57,506 nt of DNA from CAYRYU01 sp964428355 (lineage in GTDB: Bacteria > Muiribacteriota > Ozemobacteria > Ozemobacterales > Ozemobacteraceae): contig CAYRYU010000044.1 of assembly GCA_964428355.1 (NCBI GenBank), positions 1-57,506 of the forward strand. Reading direction: 5' to 3'. The position numbers and the translations under genes were made by a program. A model generated the notes under the pieces. It was not told the DNA's origin. It did not search any database and saw only the letters and a list, made by a program, of their open reading frames with translations. The first letter of the stretch is position 1, and each line of letters starts with the position of its first letter. Below, piece by piece: positions 49,435 through 57,506 of the stretch.

Positions 49435-49956
49435 TCAACTCTCACGAATCGGCATCTCTTGTTCTTGGCCATCTATGGGTTCCACCCGGTGGATCACGCG
49501 GGTGAAGAACCGGAACGCGCAGCCCAGGTAAAGGGCAAGGGTTGCGATAATCAGAATCAGGGGGCGAAGGTTCGCCATCCAGACCGCGCTCCAGCCCCCG
49601 AAAACCTTGAACATCAGGTTCACCGAGAACAGGACGGGATTCAGTATGAACAGGAAAACTGCTATCCAAAAGGTTATCCCGATCAGGACCATCGGGATAT
49701 CCCACCAAGAAAAGGAAAGAGCTCTTACCCTGATATCTTTCGCACGATGTATCTGAATTCCCCGGAGAAAAAGAGGTCCACCGAAAACCAGCATTCCAGC
49801 CAGGGCCCAAACACCTCCACAGGGCAGCACCGCGCACCCGACCACGAGAAGGCTAAGAAGCCATACAGGGCAGCTCCCGTGGATGTCGAGATTCCATTCC
49901 TGGACTTCCTGTTTCAAGGCCAAAAAGAACTTCTCACGTTTGGATGGGCCCGTCAT
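49435..49956 (-). CDS. uncharacterised integral membrane protein
   Basis: About 173 residues from the ATG at 49956, with a purine-rich run upstream; an in-frame ATG at 49977 is possible. A charged N-terminus (KREKFFLALKQEVQEWN) leads to four or more helices: WLLSLLVVGCAVLPCGGVWAL, IPMVLIGITFWIAVFLFIL and PLILIIATLALYLGCAF are the clearest. The C-terminus is acidic (VEPIDGQEQEMPIRES). No family is recognised. It precedes the Srf operon on the same strand but is separated by a terminator. Confidence 0.7.
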   Translation of the reverse strand: MTGPSKREKFFLALKQEVQEWNLDIHGSCPVWLLSLLVVGCAVLPCGGVWALAGMLVFGGPLFLRGIQIHRAKDIRVRALSFSWWDIPMVLIGITFWIAVFLFILNPVLFSVNLMFKVFGGWSAVWMANLRPLILIIATLALYLGCAFRFFTRVIHRVEPIDGQEQEMPIRES

Positions 49957-50352
49957 TTGGTGTATCCCCCCCCTCATCGACCGGGAATTCCTGGTCCACT
50001 TGGTGGTTGGCCAACCCTATCCATTTTTTCCGCTCTTGCCGTTATTTCGCAACATCTGTACCAGGTTTGATCCCGAAATGTCCCAGAGTGGGTTCTCTTG
50101 CCGATATTTTGATGTTCGGGCGAATTCCCCCTTCTCTGAGGAAACTCTGGCGAGATGCTCTCCCTGACTTCCCCAAGGGAAGGTCGGAGGGGGCTTTTCC
50201 CCCTAAATCCACTCTGAGGCTGGCTTTTCTTACCTTTCGAAAAACTTGGCCAGTGAGGCTGATTGACCACATCGGTCGAAATGGCCCCAAAAGTGTGGCA
50301 GATCTACCTCAGCTCTTCTGCCCTGGGTGAAAAAGCCTTCTGGGATGGGCTT
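49957..50352. other. 396-base gene-free spacer
   Basis: I see no supportable gene. It contains two compact hairpins, CTTCCC/GGGAAG near 50168-50182 and AGGGGG/CCCCCT near 50188-50206. These lie downstream of the secreted-protein gene on the minus strand and may slow or end transcription, although no T run follows. Confidence 0.6.
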
Positions 50353-50925
50353 CTAGACCCCGTTTCCCCTCACCTTGATCGTCATTGCAGGTTGGAGCCT
50401 GGCCTGGAACCGGCGGATCGCATCCTTGGATGCGGGGTCGAGATCCACTGTCGCAGGGACGTTCGCGGCTTGGTCCTCCTCGAACCCACCCGATGAAGCA
50501 TAAGCCCCTCCATCGTCGATGTCGGCAAGGGTTTCGGAATCTCCCTGGGGTTCCTCCCCTCCGAACTCACCTTCGATCGAGACGTTGCTTTCATCCCTCG
50601 CATCACTGGAGTTCGACGGGAACACCTGGAAATAGGCGCGGGTTATCATCTGGTCGGCTTCCTGGAAGGAATCGTAGGATTGGAATCCACATTCCTTCAG
50701 AATTTGTACCAATCTGGAAAATCCCTGATCGGAAGGATCGGAAATCTCACCGGTCAGGCTCTTCTCCGCGAACGAGGCCCCCGCCTTGAAGATCGAATCG
50801 CAGCACCTGATGTACCTCGTGACCAGGTCATCGGAAATTGGCGCGGAGACTGCCACGCATGGGAACCCCACCAGAAGCGCGATCAAAACCGTTCCTGCCA
50901 AAAGGTCCCGTTTTTGAATTCTCAT
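50353..50925 (-). CDS. secreted protein of unknown function
   Basis: About 190 residues from the ATG at 50925, which has GGAG seven bases upstream; two earlier ATG codons are too close to it. A Sec signal (DLLAGTVLIALLVGFPCVAVSA) is followed by a helical domain with three cysteines (YIRCCDSIFKAGASFAEKSL, LVQILKECGFQSYDSFQEAD). An acidic low-complexity stretch and a final helical piece (DAIRRFQARLQPAMTIKV) follow. No family is recognised. It lies 17 bases after the hydrolase-fold gene on the same strand, so the two are probably co-expressed and exported together. Confidence 0.75.
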   Translation of the reverse strand: MRIQKRDLLAGTVLIALLVGFPCVAVSAPISDDLVTRYIRCCDSIFKAGASFAEKSLTGEISDPSDQGFSRLVQILKECGFQSYDSFQEADQMITRAYFQVFPSNSSDARDESNVSIEGEFGGEEPQGDSETLADIDDGGAYASSGGFEEDQAANVPATVDLDPASKDAIRRFQARLQPAMTIKVRGNGV

Positions 50926-50942
50926 TTCCATACTCCTGAAGT

Positions 50943-52007
50943 TCATGGACGATCGGTTGCCCAGAGGCCCCGAAGAGGTTTTCCGTCGCTCCAGTCACCC
51001 ATGAAGCGTTGTTCGGGAGTGTCACCGAAGACCTCCCGGCGCGAACCCTTTGAAAAAGCCATGTCTGCAAGAGAGTCGAACAACCGCCAGGCTCCGCACC
51101 AGTCCATCGCATCCAGGTTCTGGCAACGCGTGAACCTCGCGAAAGTCGCTTGAGGATAGAGCTTCACGAATTCATTCCGCCGCATCTCGAGTTCACGATC
51201 GATCCATGGGGTGGGGCGGCTCAAGGGGGCGAATTTGTCGGCCACGACGGGGGGCGACCCGTGCAAATCGGAAAGGAAGGTGAGGTAGTTCTTGTCACGG
51301 GTCCGAAGATTGTCTGCGCCGTAGAACATCTCCAGAGCTGTCTCCCTGACTTCGGGTCGGTCGGCGTCTCCGGTTGCTATGAGAAAGAGGGTTCCCTCCT
51401 GGATTCCCGATAGATCGAAGATCTCCAGTGGGCTTCCGCCAACTCCCGTTCGGGATGGGTTCAAGGCAAAAATAGCTCCCGGTCGCGGAATCTTGAAATA
51501 CTTCCATGTCGCGGCAACATTCGCCGCAATGACGCCCCCGCCCTCGTGGCCTATCATCGCGACCCGGTCCCGGTCAGGTTGGACATGGCCGCCGCTGTAC
51601 AAGGTTGCCAGCCCTTCTTTCAACGTCCGGAGGACATTGTAGGTGTATCTGGGGGCGGTGTCGCTGGTTCCCTGGTAGCACGGAAAGAGGACCACCCATC
51701 CGCGGCGACACAGGTGTTCGATCCAGCCGAGGTATTCCTCGGGCTCCGTGTGCATCCATCCGTGCAGGAAGATCAGGAGCGGGGCTTTCTCCGGAATCGG
51801 ATCGGCGGGCTCGAAGATGTGGAACTTCTCTTCGTAAGCCCCGAAGGCGAAGTGGTAGTAGGTTCCGTGCGTGTAATCGGAGCCTCCTGCCCCGCCCTCG
51901 GGCTGGCCGGGGCTCCCGGGGGGTATCGACCACCCGGGAACAGCTGCGAGGAAGCAGACAGCGAGCATTCCCAGGAAGAGGGTTCCCTTCAGGGAAAATT
52001 CCTTCAC
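50943..52007 (-). CDS. secreted alpha/beta-hydrolase-fold protein with altered nucleophile
   Basis: About 354 residues. I chose the GTG at 52007, which has GGAGG about ten bases upstream and opens a signal peptide (GTLFLGMLAVCFLAAVPGWS). LLIFLHGWMHTEPEEY is the oxyanion strand of the alpha/beta hydrolase fold. RVAMIGHEGGGVIAANVAA occupies the nucleophile elbow, where GHSxGG is expected, so the catalytic Ser is replaced by Glu. LIATGDADRPEVRETA and LTFLSDLHGSPP follow near the acid and His positions. It may be a non-hydrolytic binding protein or use an unusual nucleophile. It starts close to the tandem repeat upstream of the divergent GH57 gene. Confidence 0.8.
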   Translation of the reverse strand: MKEFSLKGTLFLGMLAVCFLAAVPGWSIPPGSPGQPEGGAGGSDYTHGTYYHFAFGAYEEKFHIFEPADPIPEKAPLLIFLHGWMHTEPEEYLGWIEHLCRRGWVVLFPCYQGTSDTAPRYTYNVLRTLKEGLATLYSGGHVQPDRDRVAMIGHEGGGVIAANVAATWKYFKIPRPGAIFALNPSRTGVGGSPLEIFDLSGIQEGTLFLIATGDADRPEVRETALEMFYGADNLRTRDKNYLTFLSDLHGSPPVVADKFAPLSRPTPWIDRELEMRRNEFVKLYPQATFARFTRCQNLDAMDWCGAWRLFDSLADMAFSKGSRREVFGDTPEQRFMGDWSDGKPLRGLWATDRP

Positions 52008-52118
52008 TATATGGATACCTCCGGCGGGGGAAAATCCCCCGACAGGTAATAATTCGGCATTCTTCCCCAAAACCTGAATTCAAAGATGAGATTTCCAAGA
52101 GGAAATTCCATCCTTCAA

Positions 52119-52206
52119 GGATTTCCAGCCGGGGGTGGAAGGATTTCCAGCCGGGGGTGGAAGGATTTCCAGCCGGGGGTGGAAGGATTTCCAGCCGGGG
52201 TCGGGT
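52119..52206. repeat. 22-bp tandem repeat in a divergent promoter region
   Basis: Three exact units of GGATTTCCAGCCGGGGGTGGAA lie at 52119-52140, 52141-52162 and 52163-52184, with a partial fourth from 52185. Each unit holds TTCCA and TGGAA as an imperfect dyad, and 22 bases is about two helical turns. TATACT at 52212-52217, directly after the array, is a likely -10 for the GH57 gene. A hairpin ATTTCC-AAGA-GGAAAT lies just before it at 52091-52106. Confidence 0.85.
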
Positions 52207-52251
52207 GGTGGTATACTTGGCTTCGGACCGCATTTTTTCCCGGGAGGATCA

Positions 52252-54903
52252 ATGATGGTAAACCGCCGTGTTGCAGGAATTTGGCTTATCCTCGCTTTCT
52301 TGATCGGATCGGTGTCGTGTGTGTACAGCCAGGAGAATGTTCTCCCGGAGCTCCGGGATCTGTTCGCCAGGACCACTGCCCTCGAAAAAGCGCTGGGACC
52401 AGTCCAGAGCAAGATCTCTCCCGATATAGGCCAGATGCGGAAGACATACGAGGAAAGCCTCGACCGGATAGAGTTCCTCAAGAACCAGCTGATGACGCAG
52501 CTCGAGATCTCACTCGAAAAGAATGACCTGCAGCCCCTGGATTCCTACATCGCTTTCGTCAAGGGTTTCGCGGAAAACGATCCTGCCCGGACGCAGTTCC
52601 TGCCGCTTTCACGTGCTGTCAGGTCGAAAATCGTTTTCGCCACCCTCGTTAACAAGCATCTCGTCAGGGAAGACCTACAGGAAAGGCTTCAGTTCCTGGA
52701 GAAGAACCGCGGGGATCCGTCCCTTGCGGACTCCAACCGGTCGATGGGTCCCCGGCGAGGTCAGGTGCCGATCCATATCGCGTTCCACTGGCATATGCAC
52801 CAGCCGATCTATTTCCCCTACGAGGACATCCTGACGACGCACAACAAGGGTATCTACTCCTACAGCCTCCTGGATGTCTTCTATTCCCGTGGCGGACCCT
52901 ACACCAGCTGGCCCTTCGATGCCGTCAAAGCGTGTGCCGATGCCGGTCTGCCCTCGGGGGGCGCCCAGGTCAGCTTTTCCGGATCCTTGATCGAGAACCT
53001 GGAAAAGATCGCCGGGGTCAATCCGGGTTTCCAGGGATGGAAAGGGTTCTATTCCGCGGGCCGGAGACTTAAGACCGCCAAGGGAAACCCGCGACTGGAC
53101 ATGGTTTCCTTCGGCTACCACCATCCCCTGATGGCTCTGGTGGGGTACGATGACATCCGGCATCAGATCGATGCGCACAAGGAGATTTTGCTGGCCACCC
53201 TTGGAAAGGACGTCCCCTATTCCAAGGGAATCTTCCCGCCGGAAAACGCATTCGCGGAGTGGATGATTCCCGGCCTCGTCGATTCGGGGCTCGAATGGGT
53301 CATGGTGGACAACATCCATTTCAACCGGGCGTGCAAGGGGTATCCCTGGGTCAAAGGGGAAAACCTGTACCCGCCAAACCCCGCCGACCAGACGAACCCC
53401 GATCCCGGGGCATGGGTCCAGCTAAACGGCTTATGGGCTCCATCGAAGGTTTCGGCCTGGGCCGATCGTCCGCATTGGGTGGAGTTCATCGACCCGAAGA
53501 CTGGAAAGGCCGCGGTGACCCCTGCTGGAAAGAAAGCGCGAATCGTTGCGGTTCCCACCGAGCGGTATCTTGGAAACGAGGATGGGCGAGGCGGATTCGG
53601 GGCATTGAACTACGAAATGGTGATGTCCCAGCTTCTTCCGTACAATACGGATCCCAAACACCCTCTGTTGATCGTTCTTCACCACGACGGGGACAACTAC
53701 GGTGGAGGAAGCGACGGATACTATCATGCCAACTTCTGGAGATTCGTGGAATGGGTGAAAGCCAATCCCGACCGGTTCATCTGCACGACCATCCAGGACT
53801 ATCTCGACCAGTTTCCCCCCGAAGAATCCGATGTGATCCATGTCGAACCGGGGTCTTGGGCAGGAGCGGACAACGGCGACCCCGAGTTCCTCAAATGGAA
53901 CGGTGACCCCAATCCCTCCACCGGCTATTCCCCGGACCGGAACTCATGGGGAATCATGACCGCCTGTCGGAACATCCTTGAAACGGCAGAAGACCTCGGG
54001 GTTGCTGCGAGCGCCCTGAAGGAGGCCAGAAGGATGCTCATGGTTTCCCAGACGTCATGCTACGAATACTGGGATGGGACGGAAATGTGGGATTCGCATC
54101 CGGCGCGAGCCTGCAACAAGGCGTTCGAAGTCCTGCTCCCGCTTCTGGAAAAGCTCCGGGACCGCAAGGATACGACGCCTCCCGCCTTCTACATGCCCCA
54201 GCGGCAGCCTTACAACCCCGGCGGAATGGAATGGGGAACCGTCGCCGAGCCCTCTGATTTCCGCGTTTGGACGTATGTCTACGATTTTGGGGGTCTCCGG
54301 AAGGTGACCCTCAGATACCGGGTGAATCCTGGAAAGACCGCTGCGGACGCGGCAGCGATGGTACTCTCCGGAGGAACGTGGGTCGATCTCGAGATGAAGG
54401 GCGTCGAGATTCCATCCCAGACCAATCCCAAGCCTCTTCTGAAAGCCCCGGAATTTTCCGCAACGGTTTCGGGATGCAAGAACGCCCTAGTCGATTATTA
54501 TGTTTCGGCCGAGGACGCTTCGGGGAATGTTGCCGAGTCGCCCCTCCTTCACGTCTTCGTTGGAAACGGAGGAAGCGGATCCGCAGCTACGGTTGGCCTG
54601 GCCTTCACCCCTCAGGCCCCCAAACCGACCGACAAGATCACCTTTACCGTCGACCGTCCGGGCAAACTGCACTGGGGAGTCAACGGCTGGACGCTTCCCC
54701 CCGCCGCGCTCTGGCCCCAGGGAACCGTGATCTGGGCCGACAACAAGGCAGTCGAGACTCCCTTCGAGAAAGTTTCCGATGGCAAGTTCCAGGTGGTGAT
54801 CGGGCCCTTTGCCGATCCCGACAGGCCGGTAACGAAAATCGACGTTGTCGCCCATTTCGATGACAATACCTGGGGAAAGGATTTTGCGATCCCCCTGAGG
54901 TGA
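52252..54903 (+). CDS. secreted glycoside hydrolase family 57 protein
   Basis: About 883 residues. GGAGG serves the ATG pair at 52252/52255. The signal (IWLILAFLIGSVSCVYS) may contain a lipobox ending at VSC. After a coiled region, the GH57 domain opens with IHIAFHWHMHQPIYFPYED, the family His motif. FSYHHPLM-like VSFGYHHPLMALVG, IFPPENAFAEWM with the probable nucleophile Glu, and LHHDGDNYGGGSDGYY with acidic candidates follow. The C-terminal 250 residues form beta-sandwich domains (LRKVTLRYRVNPG, VDYYVSAEDASGN, ITFTVDRPGKLHWGVNGW), likely carbohydrate-binding. GH57 enzymes act on alpha-glucans. Extracellular or periplasmic alpha-glucan breakdown is the likely role. Confidence 0.9.
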   Translation: MMVNRRVAGIWLILAFLIGSVSCVYSQENVLPELRDLFARTTALEKALGPVQSKISPDIGQMRKTYEESLDRIEFLKNQLMTQLEISLEKNDLQPLDSYIAFVKGFAENDPARTQFLPLSRAVRSKIVFATLVNKHLVREDLQERLQFLEKNRGDPSLADSNRSMGPRRGQVPIHIAFHWHMHQPIYFPYEDILTTHNKGIYSYSLLDVFYSRGGPYTSWPFDAVKACADAGLPSGGAQVSFSGSLIENLEKIAGVNPGFQGWKGFYSAGRRLKTAKGNPRLDMVSFGYHHPLMALVGYDDIRHQIDAHKEILLATLGKDVPYSKGIFPPENAFAEWMIPGLVDSGLEWVMVDNIHFNRACKGYPWVKGENLYPPNPADQTNPDPGAWVQLNGLWAPSKVSAWADRPHWVEFIDPKTGKAAVTPAGKKARIVAVPTERYLGNEDGRGGFGALNYEMVMSQLLPYNTDPKHPLLIVLHHDGDNYGGGSDGYYHANFWRFVEWVKANPDRFICTTIQDYLDQFPPEESDVIHVEPGSWAGADNGDPEFLKWNGDPNPSTGYSPDRNSWGIMTACRNILETAEDLGVAASALKEARRMLMVSQTSCYEYWDGTEMWDSHPARACNKAFEVLLPLLEKLRDRKDTTPPAFYMPQRQPYNPGGMEWGTVAEPSDFRVWTYVYDFGGLRKVTLRYRVNPGKTAADAAAMVLSGGTWVDLEMKGVEIPSQTNPKPLLKAPEFSATVSGCKNALVDYYVSAEDASGNVAESPLLHVFVGNGGSGSAATVGLAFTPQAPKPTDKITFTVDRPGKLHWGVNGWTLPPAALWPQGTVIWADNKAVETPFEKVSDGKFQVVIGPFADPDRPVTKIDVVAHFDDNTWGKDFAIPLR

Positions 54904-54933
54904 TGCCGCGTCTTCGATGACGCCCGCGACAAG

Positions 54934-54950
54934 CCGCCCTTTCCGGGCGG
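54934..54950. terminator. hairpin between convergent genes
   Basis: CCGCCC-TTTCC-GGGCGG lies 30 bases past the GH57 stop and 11 before the next gene's stop on the opposite strand. No T run follows on either side, so termination is only inferred from position. Confidence 0.4.
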
Positions 54951-54960
54951 ATTCCCCCCG

Positions 54961-56838
54961 CTATTGCCGTTCGAGAGAGGGAGGTTTCCGCATCCCGGGA
55001 TCGGGGAGGGGGCACCGGCCCGGCCGGGCAAAATACCGGTTGAAGAGATCTTCCCGAAAGTGAAGGGCGCCAAAGAAAAGGCATAGGAGTCCGACCAGGA
55101 CGAAATGCGCCGGCAGTGCCCAATCAATAGGGCAGATCCTGCGGAGTTCGGAGAAGGTTCTGCCCTCCCACCGGTCTGGAAAATGCAGAATCATGGGAAG
55201 GAAGCCGAGAGCGGCTGCGAATATCTGGTAGACAAGGGGAAGGATCACAACGCTTCCCGCAAGTCCCCCCGCGGTTAGGCGGAGGGGAAAACCGGGTCTC
55301 GGTTCGAGCTCGAACTGGGGTTCCCCCGGTGCTTTCCGATCCCCGAGGTGCAGGAGAATCATCCCGAGTAGGATCATCCAAAGGTCGATCGCGAGGTCCA
55401 TCCTGAATGCGACTATTCCCGCTGCCCCAATCAGGATCATCAGGGCACCGGAAAACTGGGCGTGGACTCCCCTTCCCTCCTTCCTCAATCGTGGATTTCC
55501 CGCGAAAAGCCCCCAGATGATGGAAGTCGCGAGCAGAAGGGGGAAAAGCATGGTGAAGGCCATTCCCTTGACCGCCACTTTTGGGACGAACCCCAGGGCG
55601 AGGAAGAACCGGTCCAAAATGGGGACTGCCTGAAAGAGGAATGCTCCCGCAAGAAGCAGGAAAAGGCTGGTAACAGACAACAGATCGAAGAGTAGCGATG
55701 ACCAGCCAGGATCCCGGTCCACAAGGGCTTGACCCTGGCGGGCGCCTCCACGCCAGTTTCCGATGGCCCCACCTGCCAGAAGAACCATGGACCCGAGGGT
55801 GATGTCCTGAAGAGCGGAGATCAATCCATCAGTCATGAGCGCGACCGAAAACCTGAGGTTCCGTTCGGAGCTGGCCAGCAGCTGGAGGTATGGACCGTGG
55901 AGGTTTCTCGCGACCACGTAGGCGGGGAAGAGCATCACCCAGGGAACAAGGACCGCGAAGAATCCCTGGAGCATTCCTCCGTGGAAGCCTCCCGGGCGCG
56001 AGAGAATTCCCCATCCGACCGATGCGAAGCCGAGGAGGATCATGGCGGAAAATGCGGGGGAAACAAGGAAAGCCGGGTCCAGGGTTGTCTGGAGGGTCCC
56101 GTTCAGGAAACTGAATGTTGGAAAGAGGAGCAGGAATGTTCCCAGGCTTCCCCCGAGAAGTCCGCGGGCCAGACCGGGTTTGGGGATCCTCGATGAAAGG
56201 AGGATCCAGCCCAGGCAAAGAAGTCCAGCCACCAAGGCGGGGAGGTTGGCGGGGACAGGCGGTGGNNNNNNNNNNNNNNNNNNNNNNNNNNNNNNNNNNN
56301 NNNNNNNNNNNNNNNNNNNNNNNNNNNNNNNNNNNNNNNNNNNNNNNNNNNNNNNNNNNNNNNNNGAGCAGGAGAAAATGCGGAAATCCACAGCGGCCCT
56401 TTCCATCAGCTCCGCAGCTTCCCGGCCTCCGACCGGGGCATTCCGTGAGAGGAGGAACGCGAAAATCGGCCATTGGACGGTGTCGATGGAGCGCTCGATT
56501 CCCTGGAGAAGCACTCGAGGCTCCCGGAAGTTCGGATCACCGGTGAGGAGCTCAATCATTTCGGGATTTCCAATGACGACTGCGAGTGCAAGCAGATCGC
56601 CGGGTGATGGGCTTCCGGAAGAACCCGGGCCCCACCCCTTCAGGACCTGTTCAACCCCTTCCAGATCATTTTCGACGATTGCCCTCTGAAGATTCCAGGA
56701 AATCAGGTCAGGTGGAAGATACCAACCATTGAAGATCAGCAGAAGGACAAACATGGGGAAAGTGGCCAGGCACACACTCCGAAGGGAAGGGTGCGTTTGA
56801 TCCCCGGCCGTGATGGATGGACCGCTTTCTGGAAGCAC
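54961..56838 (-). CDS. polytopic membrane protein with ankyrin-like N-terminus, broken by a gap
   Basis: About 625 codons including the gap. It starts at a GTG, and the start is not well supported. An N-terminal helix (TFPMFVLLLIFNGWYLPPDL) precedes ankyrin-like repeats (AIVENDLEGVEQVLKGWG, LALAVVIGNPEMIELLTG, WPIFAFLLSRNAPV). Nine or more membrane helices follow after the gap (ALVAGLLCLGWILLSS, GSLGTFLLLFPTFSFLNG, LMILIGAAGIVAFRMDLAID). The C-terminus is a Pro-rich tail. The segments on both sides of the 100-N run are in the same frame here, but real length is unknown. No family is recognised. Confidence 0.7.
   Translation of the reverse strand: MLPESGPSITAGDQTHPSLRSVCLATFPMFVLLLIFNGWYLPPDLISWNLQRAIVENDLEGVEQVLKGWGPGSSGSPSPGDLLALAVVIGNPEMIELLTGDPNFREPRVLLQGIERSIDTVQWPIFAFLLSRNAPVGGREAAELMERAAVDFRIFSCXXXXXXXXXXXXXXXXXXXXXXXXXXXXXXXXXXPPPVPANLPALVAGLLCLGWILLSSRIPKPGLARGLLGGSLGTFLLLFPTFSFLNGTLQTTLDPAFLVSPAFSAMILLGFASVGWGILSRPGGFHGGMLQGFFAVLVPWVMLFPAYVVARNLHGPYLQLLASSERNLRFSVALMTDGLISALQDITLGSMVLLAGGAIGNWRGGARQGQALVDRDPGWSSLLFDLLSVTSLFLLLAGAFLFQAVPILDRFFLALGFVPKVAVKGMAFTMLFPLLLATSIIWGLFAGNPRLRKEGRGVHAQFSGALMILIGAAGIVAFRMDLAIDLWMILLGMILLHLGDRKAPGEPQFELEPRPGFPLRLTAGGLAGSVVILPLVYQIFAAALGFLPMILHFPDRWEGRTFSELRRICPIDWALPAHFVLVGLLCLFFGALHFREDLFNRYFARPGRCPLPDPGMRKPPSLERQ
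56266..56365. other. assembly gap (100 N)
   Basis: A run of exactly 100 N inside the ankyrin-like membrane gene, indicating a scaffold join of unknown length. Confidence 0.99.
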
Positions 56839-57064
56839 TGGCCCAATTCCCCCCTTGATTTTCCCTGTTTCTGGATGAAAATGTTCGCATCAGTCATGCC
56901 AGGGAACGAAGGGGAATGTAAAGAAATCTTAAGAAGGAGATACTCCTGTACCTTTTGCCAGGGAAAGTTTCTGAACCAGGGTGCCCAATTTGTAAGGGAG
57001 TGCGGGTGGAAGGGCCCTCAGCCAGTTTTCGTCGGAATGGCGGGAAAACCCGGGCGAAACGGTT

Positions 57065-57493
57065 TCAGTAGGACTTTTCGGCGGGAAGGTCGGACTCGAA
57101 AGATCCGCGAATTGCCGCTGACAGAAGGCCGGAAAGGCAGAAAAGGATCAGGACTCCAATGAAACCCGCGATGGACCCGGCCTTGATTTCCGCCCTTTTC
57201 ACCTTGGAGAAATCACCGGTTTCCGATTCGAGAAAGTTCTGAAGAAGGACCGCGAGCCCGGCCATGCTCATCAGCAGTGAGAAAAGGCGCTCGAAGTTCC
57301 ACGCGGCATTCCACAAAAACGAACCCCGGCGCTCTTCACCAGACAGCAATGGGCGTGCGGCCATATAAAACGGAGCCATCAGGGGGCCAAGGATCAGGGC
57401 GATGAGAATCCAGAAGATATCGATTCCCTTGCGCTTCGAGCTGTCCAAACCAATCCATCCCGCGACCATTCCACGCACCCATCTCGGCCACAT
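57065..57493 (-). CDS. small integral membrane protein
   Basis: A 142-residue protein from an ATG with GGAGG seven bases upstream. Three hydrophobic stretches are visible (DIFWILIALILGPLMAPFYM, LFSLLMSMAGLAVLLQNFL, AGSIAGFIGVLILFCLSGLL). A basic N-terminus (WPRWVRGMVAGWIGLDSSKR) and an acidic tail give a cytoplasmic/membrane topology. I do not recognise the family. It is on the same strand as the ankyrin-like membrane gene, with 226 bases between them, in which I see no gene. Confidence 0.75.
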   Translation of the reverse strand: MWPRWVRGMVAGWIGLDSSKRKGIDIFWILIALILGPLMAPFYMAARPLLSGEERRGSFLWNAAWNFERLFSLLMSMAGLAVLLQNFLESETGDFSKVKRAEIKAGSIAGFIGVLILFCLSGLLSAAIRGSFESDLPAEKSY

Positions 57494-57506
57494 TTCCAGA
57501 CCTCCA

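Noticed and set aside
52119..52206. Possible CRISPR array
   Set aside because: The repeats are contiguous with no spacers, and no cas genes are present.
56791..57162. 123-codon plus-strand open frame between membrane genes
   Set aside because: It runs antisense into genes at both ends, with composition typical of a non-coding frame.

Overview
The window is a GC-rich, densely packed stretch of a bacterial chromosome from a diderm (outer-membrane) organism. The evidence is ExbB, ExbD and TonB, a TonB-dependent receptor, two FecB/FecC/FecE-type importers, lipoproteins and a LysM protein. Two runs of exactly 100 N (17941-18040 and 56266-56365) mark scaffold gaps, as in a draft or metagenome assembly. 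The mix of SrfABC, GH57, FIST-cyclase and U32 genes does not fit a familiar model genome. A deep-branching candidate lineage such as Riflebacteria/Ozemobacteria is possible, but that is a guess. No rRNA, tRNA, CRISPR array or insertion sequence was seen.

Layout. Bases 1-2.3 kb hold a minus-strand surface-glycan set (glycosyltransferase, methyltransferase, UbiA-type phosphoribosyltransferase), each pair joined by an ATGA overlap. Bases 2.5-6.4 kb hold a plus-strand run: a B12-binding/radical-SAM-like protein without an iron-sulfur motif, AroQ, and a U32/RlhA-like protein. Bases 6.5-11.8 kb hold a universal stress protein, a TolB-like propeller protein, a LysM protein with threonine-proline repeats, and a FIST sensor fused to an adenylate cyclase.

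Bases 11.8-27.7 kb form the largest functional block, a complete TonB-to-cytosol uptake island. A minus operon carries a binding protein, methyltransferase, ExbB, ExbD and TonB. The divergent plus operon carries a permease, ATPase, methyltransferase, HypB/CobW-like GTPase, soluble ABC ATPase and a DUF364 protein. A second binding protein/permease/ATPase set and a lipoprotein/TonB-dependent receptor pair follow. The same 16-base motif precedes both transporter operons. The most likely cargo is a metal chelate or corrinoid.

Bases 28-39.7 kb hold signalling and phosphate-related genes: a histidine kinase, a secreted Cys/Pro protein next to a radical SAM/SPASM enzyme, a diguanylate cyclase followed closely by a TAXI binding protein, a 5'-nucleotidase, an APP1-type phosphatase, Tag, and a convergent GDPD. 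Bases 39.9-49.3 kb are a six-gene operon built around SrfA, SrfB and SrfC homologues with a Sel1-repeat protein, a small membrane protein and an unknown protein. It has a recognisable promoter and is bordered downstream by paired inverted repeats. Bases 49.4-57.5 kb hold membrane proteins, a secreted alpha/beta-hydrolase-fold protein with an altered nucleophile elbow, a 22-bp tandem repeat, a secreted GH57 enzyme, and an ankyrin-like polytopic protein broken by the second gap.

The two best candidates for an undescribed system are the uptake island with its GTPase/ATPase/DUF364 module and the extended Srf operon.
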